64,000 nucleotides of DNA from Anoxybacteroides rupiense (GTDB lineage: Bacteria > Bacillota > Bacilli > Bacillales > Anoxybacillaceae), in assembly GCF_014196195.1 (NCBI RefSeq), contig NZ_JACIDF010000004.1:124001-188000 (forward strand), written 5' to 3'. Every line of letters starts with the position of its first letter. The first letter of the stretch is position 1. The notes below the pieces were generated by a model, which saw only the letters and a list, made by a program, of their open reading frames with translations, did not search any database and was not told where the DNA came from. The position numbers and the translations under genes were made by a program. This document shows positions 34,246 through 44,282 of this stretch, piece by piece.

Positions 34246-35757
34246 CTAAAGAAGCGGAGAAAGCAAGCGGCAAATCGATTCGACCACACGGGTGGCCAAG
34301 CGCCTCTTTTTAAATGTTTCATAATCAATGGGATCGGAATCATTCAAATCGTTTAAAAAATCAGCTACAAGCGTTTTTGTGCTTTCTGTATGATATAAGA
34401 AAGCATTCACTTCAAAATTCAGATGAAAGCTGCGCATATCCATATTGGCTGTCCCAATCGAGGCAAGCTCTCCATCGACAATAATAATTTTGCTATGTAA
34501 AAAGCCTTTGCGATATTCGTAAATTTTCACTCCAGCCTCCAATAATTCTGGAAAATAGGAACGTGAAGCATAAAACACAATTTTTTTATCAGGCCGTTTG
34601 GGCGCCAAAATGCGAACATCAATGCCGCTTAATGCCGCCACTTTTAACGCTTCGAAAATGTCCTCGTCTGGTATAAAGTAAGGAGACGCAATCCAAATCG
34701 ATTTTTTCGCCGATACGATCATGGCGAAAAATAAATGCTTGATAACCTCCCATTCTTGATCGGGTCCGCCGGAAATAAGCTGGATGCCGCCTTTCTCGCT
34801 GTTCGGAATGAGGGTCGGCGATAAATAATTTAATGTTAATAAGGTTTCCCCGGTCATATAGTACCAATCCTGCAAAAAAATAAGCTGGAGTGTTCTTACG
34901 GCTTCTCCGCGAATCCATAAATGCGTATCGCGCCAAAAGCCAAAGTATTCGTTTTTGCCTAAATACTCATCTCCAATATTTAACCCGCCAACAAATCCCA
35001 CTGTTCCATCAATGACGATAATTTTACGGTGATTGCGGAAGTTAATTTTATTATTTAAAAAAGGAAGACGGACAGGGGAAAACGGAACCATTTCCACTCC
35101 AGCATCACGAAGCTCTTGAATGTACGCTTTCGATAACTTCCAGCTTCCAACAGCGTCATATAGAAAACGGACATGTATCCCTTTTTGTGCTTTTTCAATC
35201 AAGATGTTCTTCAACCTTTGTCCAACGTCATCATGGCGAACAATATAATATTCTAAATGAATATGATGATTCGCTTTCTCAAGCTCTGCAAAAATAGTGG
35301 AAAACGTTGCTTCTCCATTCGTTAATATTTTCGTTTCCGTCGCCAAAGAAACAGGGCTTTTGCCAAGACGGTGGGCAAGCCGGAGAAGCGGCAGTTGGTG
35401 CTCTTCGATATGCTTCATCTGCTCGATGTTAAAATCGCGCTGCCCCTCAAATTTTAGAAACATTTGTTCATCCAGCATCGCCTTCTTTTTAAATAACCGC
35501 TGTTTTCGATAGCTTTGACCGAATAGGATATAAAAGAAAAAGCCGATGAGCGGAAAACTTCCAAGCACGACCAGCCATGTTAGCGTCTGAGCTGGCCGCC
35601 GATTTTCCAAGGAAATGACAAAGGCGATAAAAATAACGGAACAGGTCGTCAAAATACTGAGCGATCCAAGAAGCCAGCCTTCCCAATAGTCTTTTGTAAA
35701 AAATAAAAGTACGCTTAGCAGAAGTAAAAAAATGAACACTTGCAACGTATTTCGCAA
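34246..35757 (-). CDS. cls: Cardiolipin synthase
   Basis: A 503-aa membrane enzyme of the phospholipase D family. Two N-terminal helices (about 4-22 and 30-60), then two HKD sites: HRKIIVIDGTVGFVGG (about 243) and HSKIIIVDGELASIGTAN (about 420). It condenses two phosphatidylglycerols to cardiolipin and glycerol. Start is TTG after GGGTG with 7 nt spacing. Inserted between mecA and coiA compared with B. subtilis. Confidence 0.9.
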   Translation of the reverse strand: MRNTLQVFIFLLLLSVLLFFTKDYWEGWLLGSLSILTTCSVIFIAFVISLENRRPAQTLTWLVVLGSFPLIGFFFYILFGQSYRKQRLFKKKAMLDEQMFLKFEGQRDFNIEQMKHIEEHQLPLLRLAHRLGKSPVSLATETKILTNGEATFSTIFAELEKANHHIHLEYYIVRHDDVGQRLKNILIEKAQKGIHVRFLYDAVGSWKLSKAYIQELRDAGVEMVPFSPVRLPFLNNKINFRNHRKIIVIDGTVGFVGGLNIGDEYLGKNEYFGFWRDTHLWIRGEAVRTLQLIFLQDWYYMTGETLLTLNYLSPTLIPNSEKGGIQLISGGPDQEWEVIKHLFFAMIVSAKKSIWIASPYFIPDEDIFEALKVAALSGIDVRILAPKRPDKKIVFYASRSYFPELLEAGVKIYEYRKGFLHSKIIIVDGELASIGTANMDMRSFHLNFEVNAFLYHTESTKTLVADFLNDLNDSDPIDYETFKKRRLATRVVESICRLLSPLL

Positions 35758-35789
35758 TGAATTTCACCCTATCCGTTTGTTGTTCTCGA

Positions 35790-35825
35790 AGAAAAAGCCG
35801 ATTTCAACAGCTGAAATCGGCTTTT
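35790..35825 (-). terminator. Terminator of mecA
   Basis: AAAAGCCGATTTCA, short loop, TGAAATCGGCTTTT; T-rich on both sides. It spans the mecA stop codon and separates it from cls. Confidence 0.8.
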
Positions 35826-36495
35826 ACTTTAACGGAAAATGTTTAGCCAGCGTAGCCAATGCATTGCTATGAATAATTTCTTTTCCGTATTCCTCTAATC
35901 GATAAATGGTTAGTTGAGAATCGATCCCGTATTCTAATAAGATGCTTAACCAATTGTCGATTTCGTGTTCTGTATAGTTTTCATCAAATTCAACAAATAA
36001 GTAGTAGCGGCCTTCGAATTGAAACAGGCTGTTTTTCACATTTGTGAAATCAGCGCGATGAGCAAGCGCAATCAAGTCTTCGATATCTTTAAAAGAGATC
36101 GTAAAATGAAGCACTTCTTCTTCCTCGTCTTCTGTCAGCCCCTCGCTATCCTGCTGCACATGAAAATGGTGGTCAAGAAGCTCCTCCATTTTTTCGTCCA
36201 TCGGAAGCAATTTTTCTTCAGGAAGCGGAAGCTCTAATTTGCTTCCATCCTTGGACAGCTGCGCTTTTGTCACTAGCACCTCTAATCCTTTATCAAGCGC
36301 TTGCACTTGGATCCAAAGCGGCCCTTCAAGCGAAAAATCTCCTTCGTTATGGACTTCATCCATCATTTCCCAAAACAATTCTTCGCTTCGTTCGCGGTTA
36401 TACCAAATTTCTTCGCGGTCAAAGCCGCGTTCTTCTATATCAACATAAGAGATATAAAACTTCACCGTATGCTCATTAATGCGTTCCATTTCCAT
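35824..36495 (-). CDS. mecA: Adaptor protein MecA
   Basis: A 223-aa adaptor. N-terminal substrate-binding domain (MEMERINEHTVKFYIS..FDREEIWYNRERSEELFWEMM), acidic linker (about 108-125), C-terminal ClpC-binding domain (FEGRYYLFVEF, LEEYGKEII). It targets ComK and other substrates for ClpCP and inhibits Spx activity. Start after GGGAGAG. Adjacent coiA and nearby spx/spxH are functionally linked. Confidence 0.95.
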   Translation of the reverse strand: MEMERINEHTVKFYISYVDIEERGFDREEIWYNRERSEELFWEMMDEVHNEGDFSLEGPLWIQVQALDKGLEVLVTKAQLSKDGSKLELPLPEEKLLPMDEKMEELLDHHFHVQQDSEGLTEDEEEEVLHFTISFKDIEDLIALAHRADFTNVKNSLFQFEGRYYLFVEFDENYTEHEIDNWLSILLEYGIDSQLTIYRLEEYGKEIIHSNALATLAKHFPLK

Positions 36496-36689
36496 TTGTC
36501 AACTCTCCCTTCTCCAAGACTGAGTTTGAAGGGACTTTTTTACCCCCGAAAGGCGATGCCTTGTACTTCTATTTTATGATAAAAACCTTCAGAAGGGAAA
36601 TAAAAAAACCCCATTTTTCAAAAAATAGTGATGAAATGAAACATGTCCTACTATAATGATGATGAAAGAAAAGGAGATGAGGAACATAA

Positions 36690-37358
36690 ATGATAAGCGA
36701 ATATATAACTTCGATTCTTCTCATCATCGGTATTGATGTCATTCTTGGCGGAGATAACGCAGTTGTCATTGCTTTAGCGAGCAGAAAGTTACCGGAGCAG
36801 AAACGAAATACAGCCATTGTGCTTGGAACCACGTTAGCCATTGCCGTTCGCATCGTTTTAACAGCGGCGGTCGTCATATTGCTAAAGATTCCGTTTTTGC
36901 AGTTTGTAGGCGGATGCATGCTGCTTTGGATTTCTCTCAAACTGTTAATTCAAAAAAACGAAACACCTACGCACATTGAATCAGCAACCTCGCTCTGGAA
37001 AGCAGTACAAACCATCGTTGCAGCAGATGTGGTGATGGGATTAGATAATGTTATTGCCATCGCCGGTGCAGCGGATGGCCGTGCTTCTCTTGTCGTCTTT
37101 GGATTTCTTTTTTCTGTTCCGATTATCATTTTAGGCAGCAAAATTATACTTTATTCAATGGAGCGATATCCTTTTTTAATTTACATTGGAGCAGCCATTT
37201 TAGCGTATACAGCTGGGAAAATGATCTTAGGAGAGCAACGAATCCAACATATTGACGAAGTTGTTTCTCTTCGCCCTTTTTTCCCATTTGCCGCCGCTAT
37301 GTTCATCATCTGTGCCGGCTGGCTGATCAATCGGAAAAATGACCGCTCTTGGACATAA
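36690..37358 (+). CDS. yjbE: TerC-family membrane protein YjbE
   Basis: A 222-aa integral membrane protein with about seven helices. Conserved acidic residues in membrane motifs: DVILGGDNAVVIALA (residues 16-30) and DVVMGLDNVIAIAG. TerC proteins are implicated in manganese export to secreted metalloproteins. Start after GAGG with 7 nt spacing. No yybP-ykoY manganese riboswitch is visible in the 190-nt leader, unlike ykoY. Convergent with spx. Confidence 0.85.
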   Translation: MISEYITSILLIIGIDVILGGDNAVVIALASRKLPEQKRNTAIVLGTTLAIAVRIVLTAAVVILLKIPFLQFVGGCMLLWISLKLLIQKNETPTHIESATSLWKAVQTIVAADVVMGLDNVIAIAGAADGRASLVVFGFLFSVPIIILGSKIILYSMERYPFLIYIGAAILAYTAGKMILGEQRIQHIDEVVSLRPFFPFAAAMFIICAGWLINRKNDRSWT

Positions 37359-37370
37359 GAACAAGATGAT

Positions 37371-37409
37371 AAAAAACTTCTACATGGAGCAACCATGTAG
37401 AAGTTTTTT
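37371..37409. terminator. Bidirectional terminator between yjbE and spx
   Basis: AAAAAACTTCTACATGG, 5-nt loop, CCATGTAGAAGTTTTTT. The 17-bp stem touches the spx stop codon. Confidence 0.9.
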
Positions 37410-37806
37410 ACTGATTAACGAGCCGTTGAGCTTCACGCAACTGATAAGCTCGCACCTTGCGCGGCAAGAAGCGGCGAATTTCATCCTCGTTATACCCAAC
37501 TTGAAGGCGTTTTTCATCAATGATAATCGGTCTTCTTAAAATTCCCGGATATTTTTGGATAATCTCATATAAATCTTGGAGCGGCAATGACTCGAGATTT
37601 ATATTTAATTTTTGGAAAATTTTTGATCTAGTAGAGATAATTTCATCTGTCCCCGTTTCTGTCATGCGAAGAATTTCTTTAATTTCATCGATTGACAGCG
37701 GTTCAGAAAAAATATTTCGTTCAACATACGGAATATCATGTTGCTCTAGCCACGCTTTTGCTTTGCGGCAAGAGGTGCAGCTAGGTGATGTATACAATGT
37801 AACCAT
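37408..37806 (-). CDS. spx: Global redox-stress regulator Spx
   Basis: A 132-aa ArsC-fold protein with the redox switch CTSC (Cys10-Cys13) and the RPIIID segment with Arg92. It binds RNA polymerase alpha-CTD under disulfide stress. Its C-terminus ends LVNQ rather than the LAN-type ClpX tag of B. subtilis. Start ATG with an upstream AAAGGAG somewhat far (14 nt). The 5' region contains TATAAT at 37912-37917 and a GAGC/GCTC hairpin, consistent with a long leader. Confidence 0.95.
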   Translation of the reverse strand: MVTLYTSPSCTSCRKAKAWLEQHDIPYVERNIFSEPLSIDEIKEILRMTETGTDEIISTRSKIFQKLNINLESLPLQDLYEIIQKYPGILRRPIIIDEKRLQVGYNEDEIRRFLPRKVRAYQLREAQRLVNQ

Positions 37807-37837
37807 AATTGTTACTCACTCTCCTTTAACAGGATAA

Positions 37838-38201
37838 ATAGTCCTGCTTACATATGAGCCAGTCAGCTTGTTTTCTGCTCATATTTAGATGAAAATGGAT
37901 TTCATACTGTATATTATACAATAAAATTCCTAAGAACGGTATAGTTTTTCAAAGTCCCCCCATTTTCTTCAGCCCGCTTCCCATATTCTCTAAAATCCTC
38001 TACAATATAAAGAAAGGAAAATAACAACGGCCATCCATGACCTCAAAAACGAAACCACGCGACCGTCTTCGCTTTTTAGCGGCTGATTCGATGATAAAGT
38101 GAAGCAGTCGAAGCGTTTACTTGAACGAACATCCCTGTTTCGGCATCTTGCTTATTTCCATTGTTGGCCATTCTATAAGCAGGTAAGGGGAGGAAGGGCA
38201 T
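37838..38201. other. Gene-free stretch between spx and a small membrane gene
   Basis: About 360 bp. Contains the probable spx promoter on the minus strand (TATAAT, 37912-37917) and an inverted repeat CATATGAGC...GCTCATAT (about 37851-37883) in the spx leader. Nothing else recognised. The yjbB and yjbC genes found here in B. subtilis are absent. Confidence 0.5.
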
Positions 38202-38393
38202 ATGACCCAATATTTTATTGATTTCATGATTGTCGGCGTCCTCATCATTGGAATGACGGCGCTAATGGGGGTTTTTGCCAACGGGGTTGGCGAATATGTA
38301 TTTGGCGGCTCCAGACGATTGGAGCACATTCAAAAAACAGCCAAAACACAAGAAGGCTGGAATCGCGTTGGCGGCAAAAAAATCTCGGGATAA
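38202..38393 (+). CDS. Small single-span membrane protein
   Basis: A 63-aa protein, start after GGGGAGG. One hydrophobic helix (residues 6-30, with GVLIIGMTALMGVFANG), then a basic soluble tail (GGSRRLEHIQKTAKTQEGWNR). Function unknown. Immediately followed by palindrome copy 3. Confidence 0.6.
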   Translation: MTQYFIDFMIVGVLIIGMTALMGVFANGVGEYVFGGSRRLEHIQKTAKTQEGWNRVGGKKISG

Positions 38394-38403
38394 TGCTCAA
38401 GAA

Positions 38404-38441
38404 GATGGTAGACAAAGTCAACACGGACTTTGTCTACCATC
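38404..38441. repeat. Palindromic repeat, family 1, copy 3
   Basis: GATGGTAGACAAAGTC, 6-nt loop, GACTTTGTCTACCATC; 16-bp perfect arms, 11 nt after a stop codon. Followed by ATTTTAAGCATCCC, matching the sequence after copy 2. Confidence 0.85.
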
Positions 38442-38650
38442 ATTTTAAGCATCCCTCCATTCATGGTGACGTTTCTTACATCAGAATGGCTTGAAAACGT
38501 TCGGAAGACAAGAAATGCAACCGAATCAAGACATTCATGGACGGAGCCAGTGATGCAGTATGAAGGGTCGCCAACAGTCTATGTTTTTTATTTTTAGAAT
38601 AGTCAAATGAATCAAAATGTTTTATAATCATTCATATCCATTCCATTTAT

Positions 38651-38679
38651 AAAAAAAGATCTCTCGAAACGAGAGATCA
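38651..38679 (-). terminator. Terminator of the opp operon
   Basis: Minus strand: GATCTCTCG, TTT, CGAGAGATC, TTTTTTT. The stem overlaps the oppF stop codon. Confidence 0.9.
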
Positions 38680-39615
38680 ACTATGCATGGCTTTATATTT
38701 TTTGTATTCTTCCTCCGAGCATAATACAAAATGGCCCGGCGTAATTTCACGAAATTCGAGACTTTCTCCATCTTTATATTGGTGCTGTGATGGATCATAA
38801 ATCGCTCTCCTGCGCACTCGTTCTGTTTCCGGATCCGGCAGCGGAATCGCGGATAATAATGCTTTTGTATAAGGATGAATCGGGTTGCGATACAGCTCTT
38901 CCGCCTCTGCCAATTCAACCATTTTTCCAAAATACATGACACCGATGCGATCGCTAATATATTTCACCATCGACAAATCATGGGCAATAAATAAGTAAGT
39001 CAGTCCTTTTTCGCGCTGTAGTCTCTTCATTAAGTTCACAACCTGCGCTTGGATCGAAACATCTAAGGCAGAAATCGGTTCATCGGCAATAATAAATTCC
39101 GGCTCAACCGCTAAAGCGCGGGCAATTCCGATCCGTTGCCGCTGACCGCCGGAAAATTCATGCGGATATCGATTCGCATGCTCTCGATTTAAGCCAACCG
39201 TCTCGAGGAGCTCGTATACCCGTTTCATTCGTTCCTCTTTTGTTTTTGCAAGACCGTGAATATCGATGCCCTCAGCAATGATGTCCGCAACGGTCATGCG
39301 CGGATTCAGCGACGCGTATGGATCTTGGAAAATCATTTGCATTTTTCGCTTTAACATTTTTAATTCTTTAGGCGATTTTTTGCCGTGAACGCTCACGCCA
39401 TTCAGCAGCACCTCGCCGCTCGTTGCTTGATATAAGCCAATAATCGTCCTTCCTGTCGTCGATTTCCCGCATCCAGATTCCCCCACAAGACCAAGCGTTT
39501 CTCCTTTATAAATATCGAACGTTATACCGTCTACTGCTTTGATTACTTGTCCATGCCCGACGTTAAAATGCTGCTTAAGATTTTTGATTTCGATCAGTTT
39601 TTGCTTTTCTGCCAT
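38677..39615 (-). CDS. oppF: Oligopeptide ABC transporter ATPase OppF
   Basis: A 312-aa ABC ATPase. Walker [10 protein letters not shown] (about 45), signature [15 protein letters not shown], Walker B EFIIADEP, and the C-terminal Opp/Dpp signature ([15 protein letters not shown]). With OppD it energises peptide import. Start at the ATG after AGGAGAG; an upstream GTG lies three codons earlier. The gene begins 1 nt after the oppD stop, so coupled. Confidence 0.95.
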   Translation of the reverse strand: MAEKQKLIEIKNLKQHFNVGHGQVIKAVDGITFDIYKGETLGLVGESGCGKSTTGRTIIGLYQATSGEVLLNGVSVHGKKSPKELKMLKRKMQMIFQDPYASLNPRMTVADIIAEGIDIHGLAKTKEERMKRVYELLETVGLNREHANRYPHEFSGGQRQRIGIARALAVEPEFIIADEPISALDVSIQAQVVNLMKRLQREKGLTYLFIAHDLSMVKYISDRIGVMYFGKMVELAEAEELYRNPIHPYTKALLSAIPLPDPETERVRRRAIYDPSQHQYKDGESLEFREITPGHFVLCSEEEYKKYKAMHS

Positions 39616-39616
39616 T

Positions 39617-40684
39617 TTACTCACTCTCCTTTACAATAACAGGTTGAGGGTAATTGGAGGAGAGCTTGCGCAAACGTTTTTTCACCGCTTCAGGCGGCTC
39701 TACTTTTGGCGCGTCCGGATGAAGCAGCCATGTCGCTGCATAGTGCGTATCCGAAATCTGAAACAGCGGCGGCTCCAACTCAAAGTCGATTTTCATCGCA
39801 TATGGATTGCGCGGCGCAAATGCATCGCCTTTTGGCGGGTTTGTCAAATCTGGCGGCGTTCCTGGGATGGCAGCTAATTCCGATTTATCATCGCTATCTA
39901 AGCTCGGCATCGACGCCAATAATCCCCATGTATAAGGATGCTTCGGGTCATAGAAGACTTCATCCACCGTTCCCATTTCTACGATTTTTCCTGCGTACAT
40001 GACGGCCACACGATCCGCTACATTAGCAACGACCCCTAAATCATGAGTAATAAAGATAATCGACGTATTGGTTTTCTTCTGCAGCTCTTTCATCAGCTCT
40101 AAAATTTGCGCCTGAATCGTTACATCCAACGCTGTCGTTGGTTCATCGGCAATCAATAGCTTCGGATTGGAGGCCAAGGCTACAGCAATCATCGCCCGCT
40201 GTCTCATTCCCCCGGAAAATTCGTGCGGATATTGGGTCACGCGTTTTTCCGGCATCGGAATCCCAACAAGACGCAACAATTCAATCGCCCGCTCCTTTGC
40301 AGCCGATTTGTCCATTTTCAAATGTTTCGTTAACACTTCCATGATCTGATGTCCGACCTTCATGGTTGGATTCAACGACGTCATTGGATCTTGAAAGATC
40401 ATCCCGATATCTTTTCCGCGAATCGCTTCCATTTCCTTGTCTGTTTTCTTAACAAGATCCTCTCCATCAAAAAGAATTTGTCCATTTTTGATTCTGCCCG
40501 GCGGTGTTGGAATAAGGCGCATAATGGTTTGGGAAGTCACGCTTTTTCCGGATCCTGATTCCCCTACAATCGCCAGCGTTTCCCCTCTGTTTAAGTGAAA
40601 GCTAACACCGCGCACAGCCTGAACTTCTCCGCCATATGTTTGAAACGAAACCTCTAAGTTTTTTACTTCTAACAGCTTCTTCAT
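39617..40684 (-). CDS. oppD: Oligopeptide ABC transporter ATPase OppD
   Basis: A 355-aa ABC ATPase. Walker A GESGSGKS (about 37), signature FSGGMRQRAMIAVAL, Walker B LLIADEPTTALD, and the C-terminal peptide-transporter signature DPKHPYTWGLLASMP. Start after AAGGGG. Part of oppABCDF. Confidence 0.95.
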   Translation of the reverse strand: MKKLLEVKNLEVSFQTYGGEVQAVRGVSFHLNRGETLAIVGESGSGKSVTSQTIMRLIPTPPGRIKNGQILFDGEDLVKKTDKEMEAIRGKDIGMIFQDPMTSLNPTMKVGHQIMEVLTKHLKMDKSAAKERAIELLRLVGIPMPEKRVTQYPHEFSGGMRQRAMIAVALASNPKLLIADEPTTALDVTIQAQILELMKELQKKTNTSIIFITHDLGVVANVADRVAVMYAGKIVEMGTVDEVFYDPKHPYTWGLLASMPSLDSDDKSELAAIPGTPPDLTNPPKGDAFAPRNPYAMKIDFELEPPLFQISDTHYAATWLLHPDAPKVEPPEAVKKRLRKLSSNYPQPVIVKESE

Positions 40685-40695
40685 GTCTTCACCCC

Positions 40696-41613
40696 TTACT
40701 TACGCAATCTCGGATCTAGCGCATCGCGCAAACCGTCCCCTACTACGTTAAATGCAAAAATCGTTAAGCAAATAAAAGTAGCTGGGAAAAATAACCGCCA
40801 TGGATAGTATTGCATGGCTTGTACTCCATCAGAAGCCATCGTCCCCCAACTCGCTAAAGGCTGCGGCACGCCAAGACCTAAATAACTTAAAAATGCTTCT
40901 GTAAAAATCGCAGATGGAATCGATAAGGTTAATGTGACAAGAATCGGGCCCATCGCGTTTGGAATTAAATGCTTAAACATAATCCGCGATGTGCTTGCAC
41001 CTAGCGTTTGCGATGCAAGTACATATTCTTGGCTTTTCAGCTGAAGCACTTGCCCGCGAACGATGCGCGCCATATTGATCCATCCGGTAATCGTCATCGC
41101 TAAAATCATGGTACCTAGTCCTTGGCCTAAAACAACCATTAAGATAATCACGAGCAACAAATAAGGAACGGCCCATAAAATATCGGCAATCCGCATCATC
41201 ACTTCGTCCGTTCTGCCACCGCGAAGCCCGGAAATACCGCCCCACAGCACCCCAATCAATAAGTCAATAAGCGCTGCGGCTAAACCAATGAACAAAGAAA
41301 TTCTAGCACCATACCATGTACGCGCGAATACATCCCGACCTAAATCATCTGTGCCAAACCAGTGCTTAGAAGATGGAGGCTGGTTTGTATTCATTAAGTC
41401 GTTTGTCGCATAGTCGTATTTCGTCATGTGTGGTCCAAAAATCGCCATAAAGACTAAGAGTACAAGCAAAACTAGGCCAAACATCGCTAATTTATTTTTG
41501 CGAAAGCGAATCGCAACATCCTTCCAATAAGAAAGGCTCGGTCTCGATATTTTTTCCGCTTCGCCCAGCTCTGCTGCTGCTGGCTGAAACATCTCTTTTG
41601 GAATTTGTTGCAT
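40696..41613 (-). CDS. oppC: Oligopeptide ABC transporter permease OppC
   Basis: A 305-aa permease. A long cytosolic N-terminus, then about six helices, the first with AMFGLVLLVLLVFMAIFGP. EAA-loop region: SQTLGASTSRIMFKHLIPNA. Pairs with OppB to form the channel. Separated by 2 nt from oppB. Confidence 0.95.
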   Translation of the reverse strand: MQQIPKEMFQPAAAELGEAEKISRPSLSYWKDVAIRFRKNKLAMFGLVLLVLLVFMAIFGPHMTKYDYATNDLMNTNQPPSSKHWFGTDDLGRDVFARTWYGARISLFIGLAAALIDLLIGVLWGGISGLRGGRTDEVMMRIADILWAVPYLLLVIILMVVLGQGLGTMILAMTITGWINMARIVRGQVLQLKSQEYVLASQTLGASTSRIMFKHLIPNAMGPILVTLTLSIPSAIFTEAFLSYLGLGVPQPLASWGTMASDGVQAMQYYPWRLFFPATFICLTIFAFNVVGDGLRDALDPRLRK

Positions 41614-41615
41614 GA

Positions 41616-42557
41616 TTACTCTCCTTTCTTTCCACCGGCTAGCTTAATTCGAGGATCAATGAAGCCGTACGCAATATCCACAAGCAGGACAGATGCCAGC
41701 AGTAAAATGCTGTAAAACACCGTAACTCCCATAATCACGGTATAATCACGATTCGAAATGCTCAATACAAAATGGCTTCCCAATCCAGGAATACCAAAGA
41801 TTTTTTCAATGACAAAGCTTCCCGTTAAAATCCCTGCGGACAATGGTCCCAAATAGGTGACAACAGGCAATAAAGCGTTGCGAATGGCGTGTTTTACCGT
41901 AATTTGTCCTCTTGAAAGCCCTTTTGCCTTCGCTGTGCGAATATAATCATTGCTTAATACCTCCAGCATGCTGGAACGAGTCAGGCGAGCAATGAACGCC
42001 ATCGGTGTCGCCGCAAGCGCAAGCGCCGGCAAAACCGTGTGCTGCAATGACTCCCATCGGGCCACTGGGAACAAATGCAGCTTAATCGCTAAAAAGTATT
42101 GCAAAACAGAGGCCATAATAAAGCTCGGAACCGATATTCCGAGAACGGCAAAAACCATCGCTCCGTAATCCTGCCATTTATTATGATTCAGCGCAGCAAT
42201 AATCCCTAACAAAATCCCGATACTTACTGCTATCAGCAAAGCTTCCATTCCAAGAAAAAAAGAAACCGGAAAGCCGTCGCTAATGAGATCGTTCACTGTT
42301 TGTCCTTTATATTTAAAGGACGGACCGAAATCCCATTTCGCAACAGAAACTAAATAGTCAAAATATTGACTGTACCAAGGGCGATCCAGCCCATAGTATT
42401 CATTTAAGTTTTTTTCAATTTCAGGAGGCAGCTTTTTCTCCCCAGAGAAAGGTCCACCTGGCGCAGCTCTCATTAAAAAGAACGTCGCTGTAATAATTAA
42501 AAAGAGTGATAGCAACATATAGAGCAAACGTCTGCCTATATACCGCAACATATTCAA
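41616..42557 (-). CDS. oppB: Oligopeptide ABC transporter permease OppB
   Basis: A 313-aa permease with the N-terminal helix of the OppB/DppB type ([22 protein letters not shown]) and the EAA loop [22 protein letters not shown]. Start near GGAGGTG. An 84-nt gap holding a strong hairpin separates it from oppA. Confidence 0.95.
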   Translation of the reverse strand: MNMLRYIGRRLLYMLLSLFLIITATFFLMRAAPGGPFSGEKKLPPEIEKNLNEYYGLDRPWYSQYFDYLVSVAKWDFGPSFKYKGQTVNDLISDGFPVSFFLGMEALLIAVSIGILLGIIAALNHNKWQDYGAMVFAVLGISVPSFIMASVLQYFLAIKLHLFPVARWESLQHTVLPALALAATPMAFIARLTRSSMLEVLSNDYIRTAKAKGLSRGQITVKHAIRNALLPVVTYLGPLSAGILTGSFVIEKIFGIPGLGSHFVLSISNRDYTVIMGVTVFYSILLLASVLLVDIAYGFIDPRIKLAGGKKGE

Positions 42558-42595
42558 ACACCTCCATTTTTTTGTAATTTGGCTTCATCGTGAAA

Positions 42596-42629
42596 TGAAG
42601 GTATACGGGACAGTTCCCATATACCTTCA
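42596..42629 (-). promoter_or_regulatory. Intercistronic hairpin between oppA and oppB
   Basis: TGAAGGTATAC/TGGGA pairs with TCCC(A/G)TATACCTTCA over about 15 bp with a 4-nt loop and no U-tail. Such hairpins commonly stabilise the upstream mRNA and raise binding protein over permease; here that is inference. Confidence 0.6.
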
Positions 42630-42641
42630 CTCATTCACACC

Positions 42642-44282
42642 TTATTCAAAATATGCCCATTTGAATTGAACATCGCCAAGGCCTGATACTTCCACGCCTT
42701 TTAGGTTGTCTTTTTGCACCCAAGTATTTGTGTAGAAGTAGATTGGCGCGATTGGAAGCTCATCCATTAAAATTTGTTCTGCATCTTTGAGCATTTGCTT
42801 ACGTTTTTCTGGATCAGCCTCTTTTTGTGAATCGATTAGCAATTGTTTGAACTTCGGATTTTCCCAATTTGTATCGTTGTTGCCGCCCTCTTTATCACGA
42901 TATAGCTCCAAGAAGTTGATTGGATCGTTAAAGTCTCCTAACCAACCCATGCGGCCAATTTGATAATCGCCAGAATGCAATTTGTCAATGTATACGTTCC
43001 ATTCTGCATTTTCCAGCTTCACATTAATGCCTAGATTTTTCTTCCACATGTCTTGAATGGCCTGAGCAATTTTAGCGTGAGCGTCGTCCGTATTATAGGA
43101 CAGAGTGATTGGCGGCAAATCTTTTACATCCTTTAAGCCAAGCTCTTGAAGACCTTTTTGTAAATACTCTTTTGCTTTTTCGACATCGTTATCTTTGAAA
43201 TATCCCTTTTCATTTTCAGGGAACATCGTTGGCGGCACAGCAGCCATCGCTGGAATTTGCTCGCCTTTTGTCACGTTTTCTACAATCGCTTTGCGGTCGA
43301 TCGCATATGTGAATGCCTTGCGGATATTCACATTGTTGAATGGTGGTTTTTCCGTATTAAATTTGTACCAATACGTACCTGCGATTGGCTGAACGTGCAA
43401 TTTACCTTCTTTCTTTAACTGCGGCAAAGAGTCTGTCGGCAATTGGCCAGTAGGCATTCCTGCCCAATCTAGCTCTCCGTTGTTAAACATGGAAAGCTCC
43501 GTATTGGTGTCATTGACCATCGCCATGTCGATTTTCTCAAGCTTGACGTTTTTCGCATCCCAATAGGATTCATTCTTTTCAAGAACGATTTTGCTGTTAT
43601 GCTCCCAAGTGACCATTTTGAACGGACCGTTTGAAGTGTAATCAGGTCCTGCGTTTTTATACCAGTCTGGTTTTTGTTGAGCCACTTTGCTGTTCACTGG
43701 ATAATACGTATAGAACGCTGTTAATTCTAAAAAGTAAGGGGTTGGAGCTTCAAGAGTCACTTGCAATGTTTTCTCGTCAAGTGCTTTTACGCCAACGTCC
43801 TCAGCCTTCGCCTTTCCTTCATTATAGGCTTGGCCATTTTTAATATAGTAAAGCTGATAAGCGTATTGTGATTCATTTTTTGGATCAAGCGCCCATTTCC
43901 AAGCATATTCGAAGTCTTGCGCTGTCACTGGGTCGCCGTTTGTCCATTTTGCGTCGCGCAGCTTGAATGTGTAAGTCGTTAAATCATCGGAAACCTCGTA
44001 GCTTTCTGCAGCAGCTAATTCAGGTTTGCCGTCTTTAATGGTTGTCAACCCTTCGAATGTTTGGCGCAACACGTTACCAGAAACAGAGTCATTCGCCAAA
44101 CCAGGATGTAGAGAAAACGGCTCAGTCTTAATGTTCACACGCAGCTCTTGCGGAACATCTGATTTTTTGCCTCCTGCTTTATCATCGCTGGCGTCATCTT
44201 TTTTGCTGAATCCGCCACAAGCAGCAAGGAAGAGACTAAGCACTAGCATTAAGCTGAACAAAAGAGATAGTCTTTTCTTCAA
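42642..44282 (-). CDS. oppA: Oligopeptide-binding lipoprotein OppA
   Basis: A 546-aa lipoprotein: signal peptide with lipobox FLAACG (Cys at residue 22), an Asp/Lys linker, then a class C solute-binding fold (VNIKTEPFSLHPG, TYTFKLRDAKWTNGDPVTAQDFEYAWK). It captures peptides outside the membrane. Start is TTG after AGGGGGG. In B. subtilis Opp also imports signalling peptides for sporulation and competence. Confidence 0.95.
   Translation of the reverse strand: MKKRLSLLFSLMLVLSLFLAACGGFSKKDDASDDKAGGKKSDVPQELRVNIKTEPFSLHPGLANDSVSGNVLRQTFEGLTTIKDGKPELAAAESYEVSDDLTTYTFKLRDAKWTNGDPVTAQDFEYAWKWALDPKNESQYAYQLYYIKNGQAYNEGKAKAEDVGVKALDEKTLQVTLEAPTPYFLELTAFYTYYPVNSKVAQQKPDWYKNAGPDYTSNGPFKMVTWEHNSKIVLEKNESYWDAKNVKLEKIDMAMVNDTNTELSMFNNGELDWAGMPTGQLPTDSLPQLKKEGKLHVQPIAGTYWYKFNTEKPPFNNVNIRKAFTYAIDRKAIVENVTKGEQIPAMAAVPPTMFPENEKGYFKDNDVEKAKEYLQKGLQELGLKDVKDLPPITLSYNTDDAHAKIAQAIQDMWKKNLGINVKLENAEWNVYIDKLHSGDYQIGRMGWLGDFNDPINFLELYRDKEGGNNDTNWENPKFKQLLIDSQKEADPEKRKQMLKDAEQILMDELPIAPIYFYTNTWVQKDNLKGVEVSGLGDVQFKWAYFE

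Noticed and set aside
36500-36689. yybP-ykoY manganese riboswitch before the TerC-family gene
   Set aside because: Looked for because related TerC genes have one; the leader lacks a recognisable paired core and is short and AT-rich.
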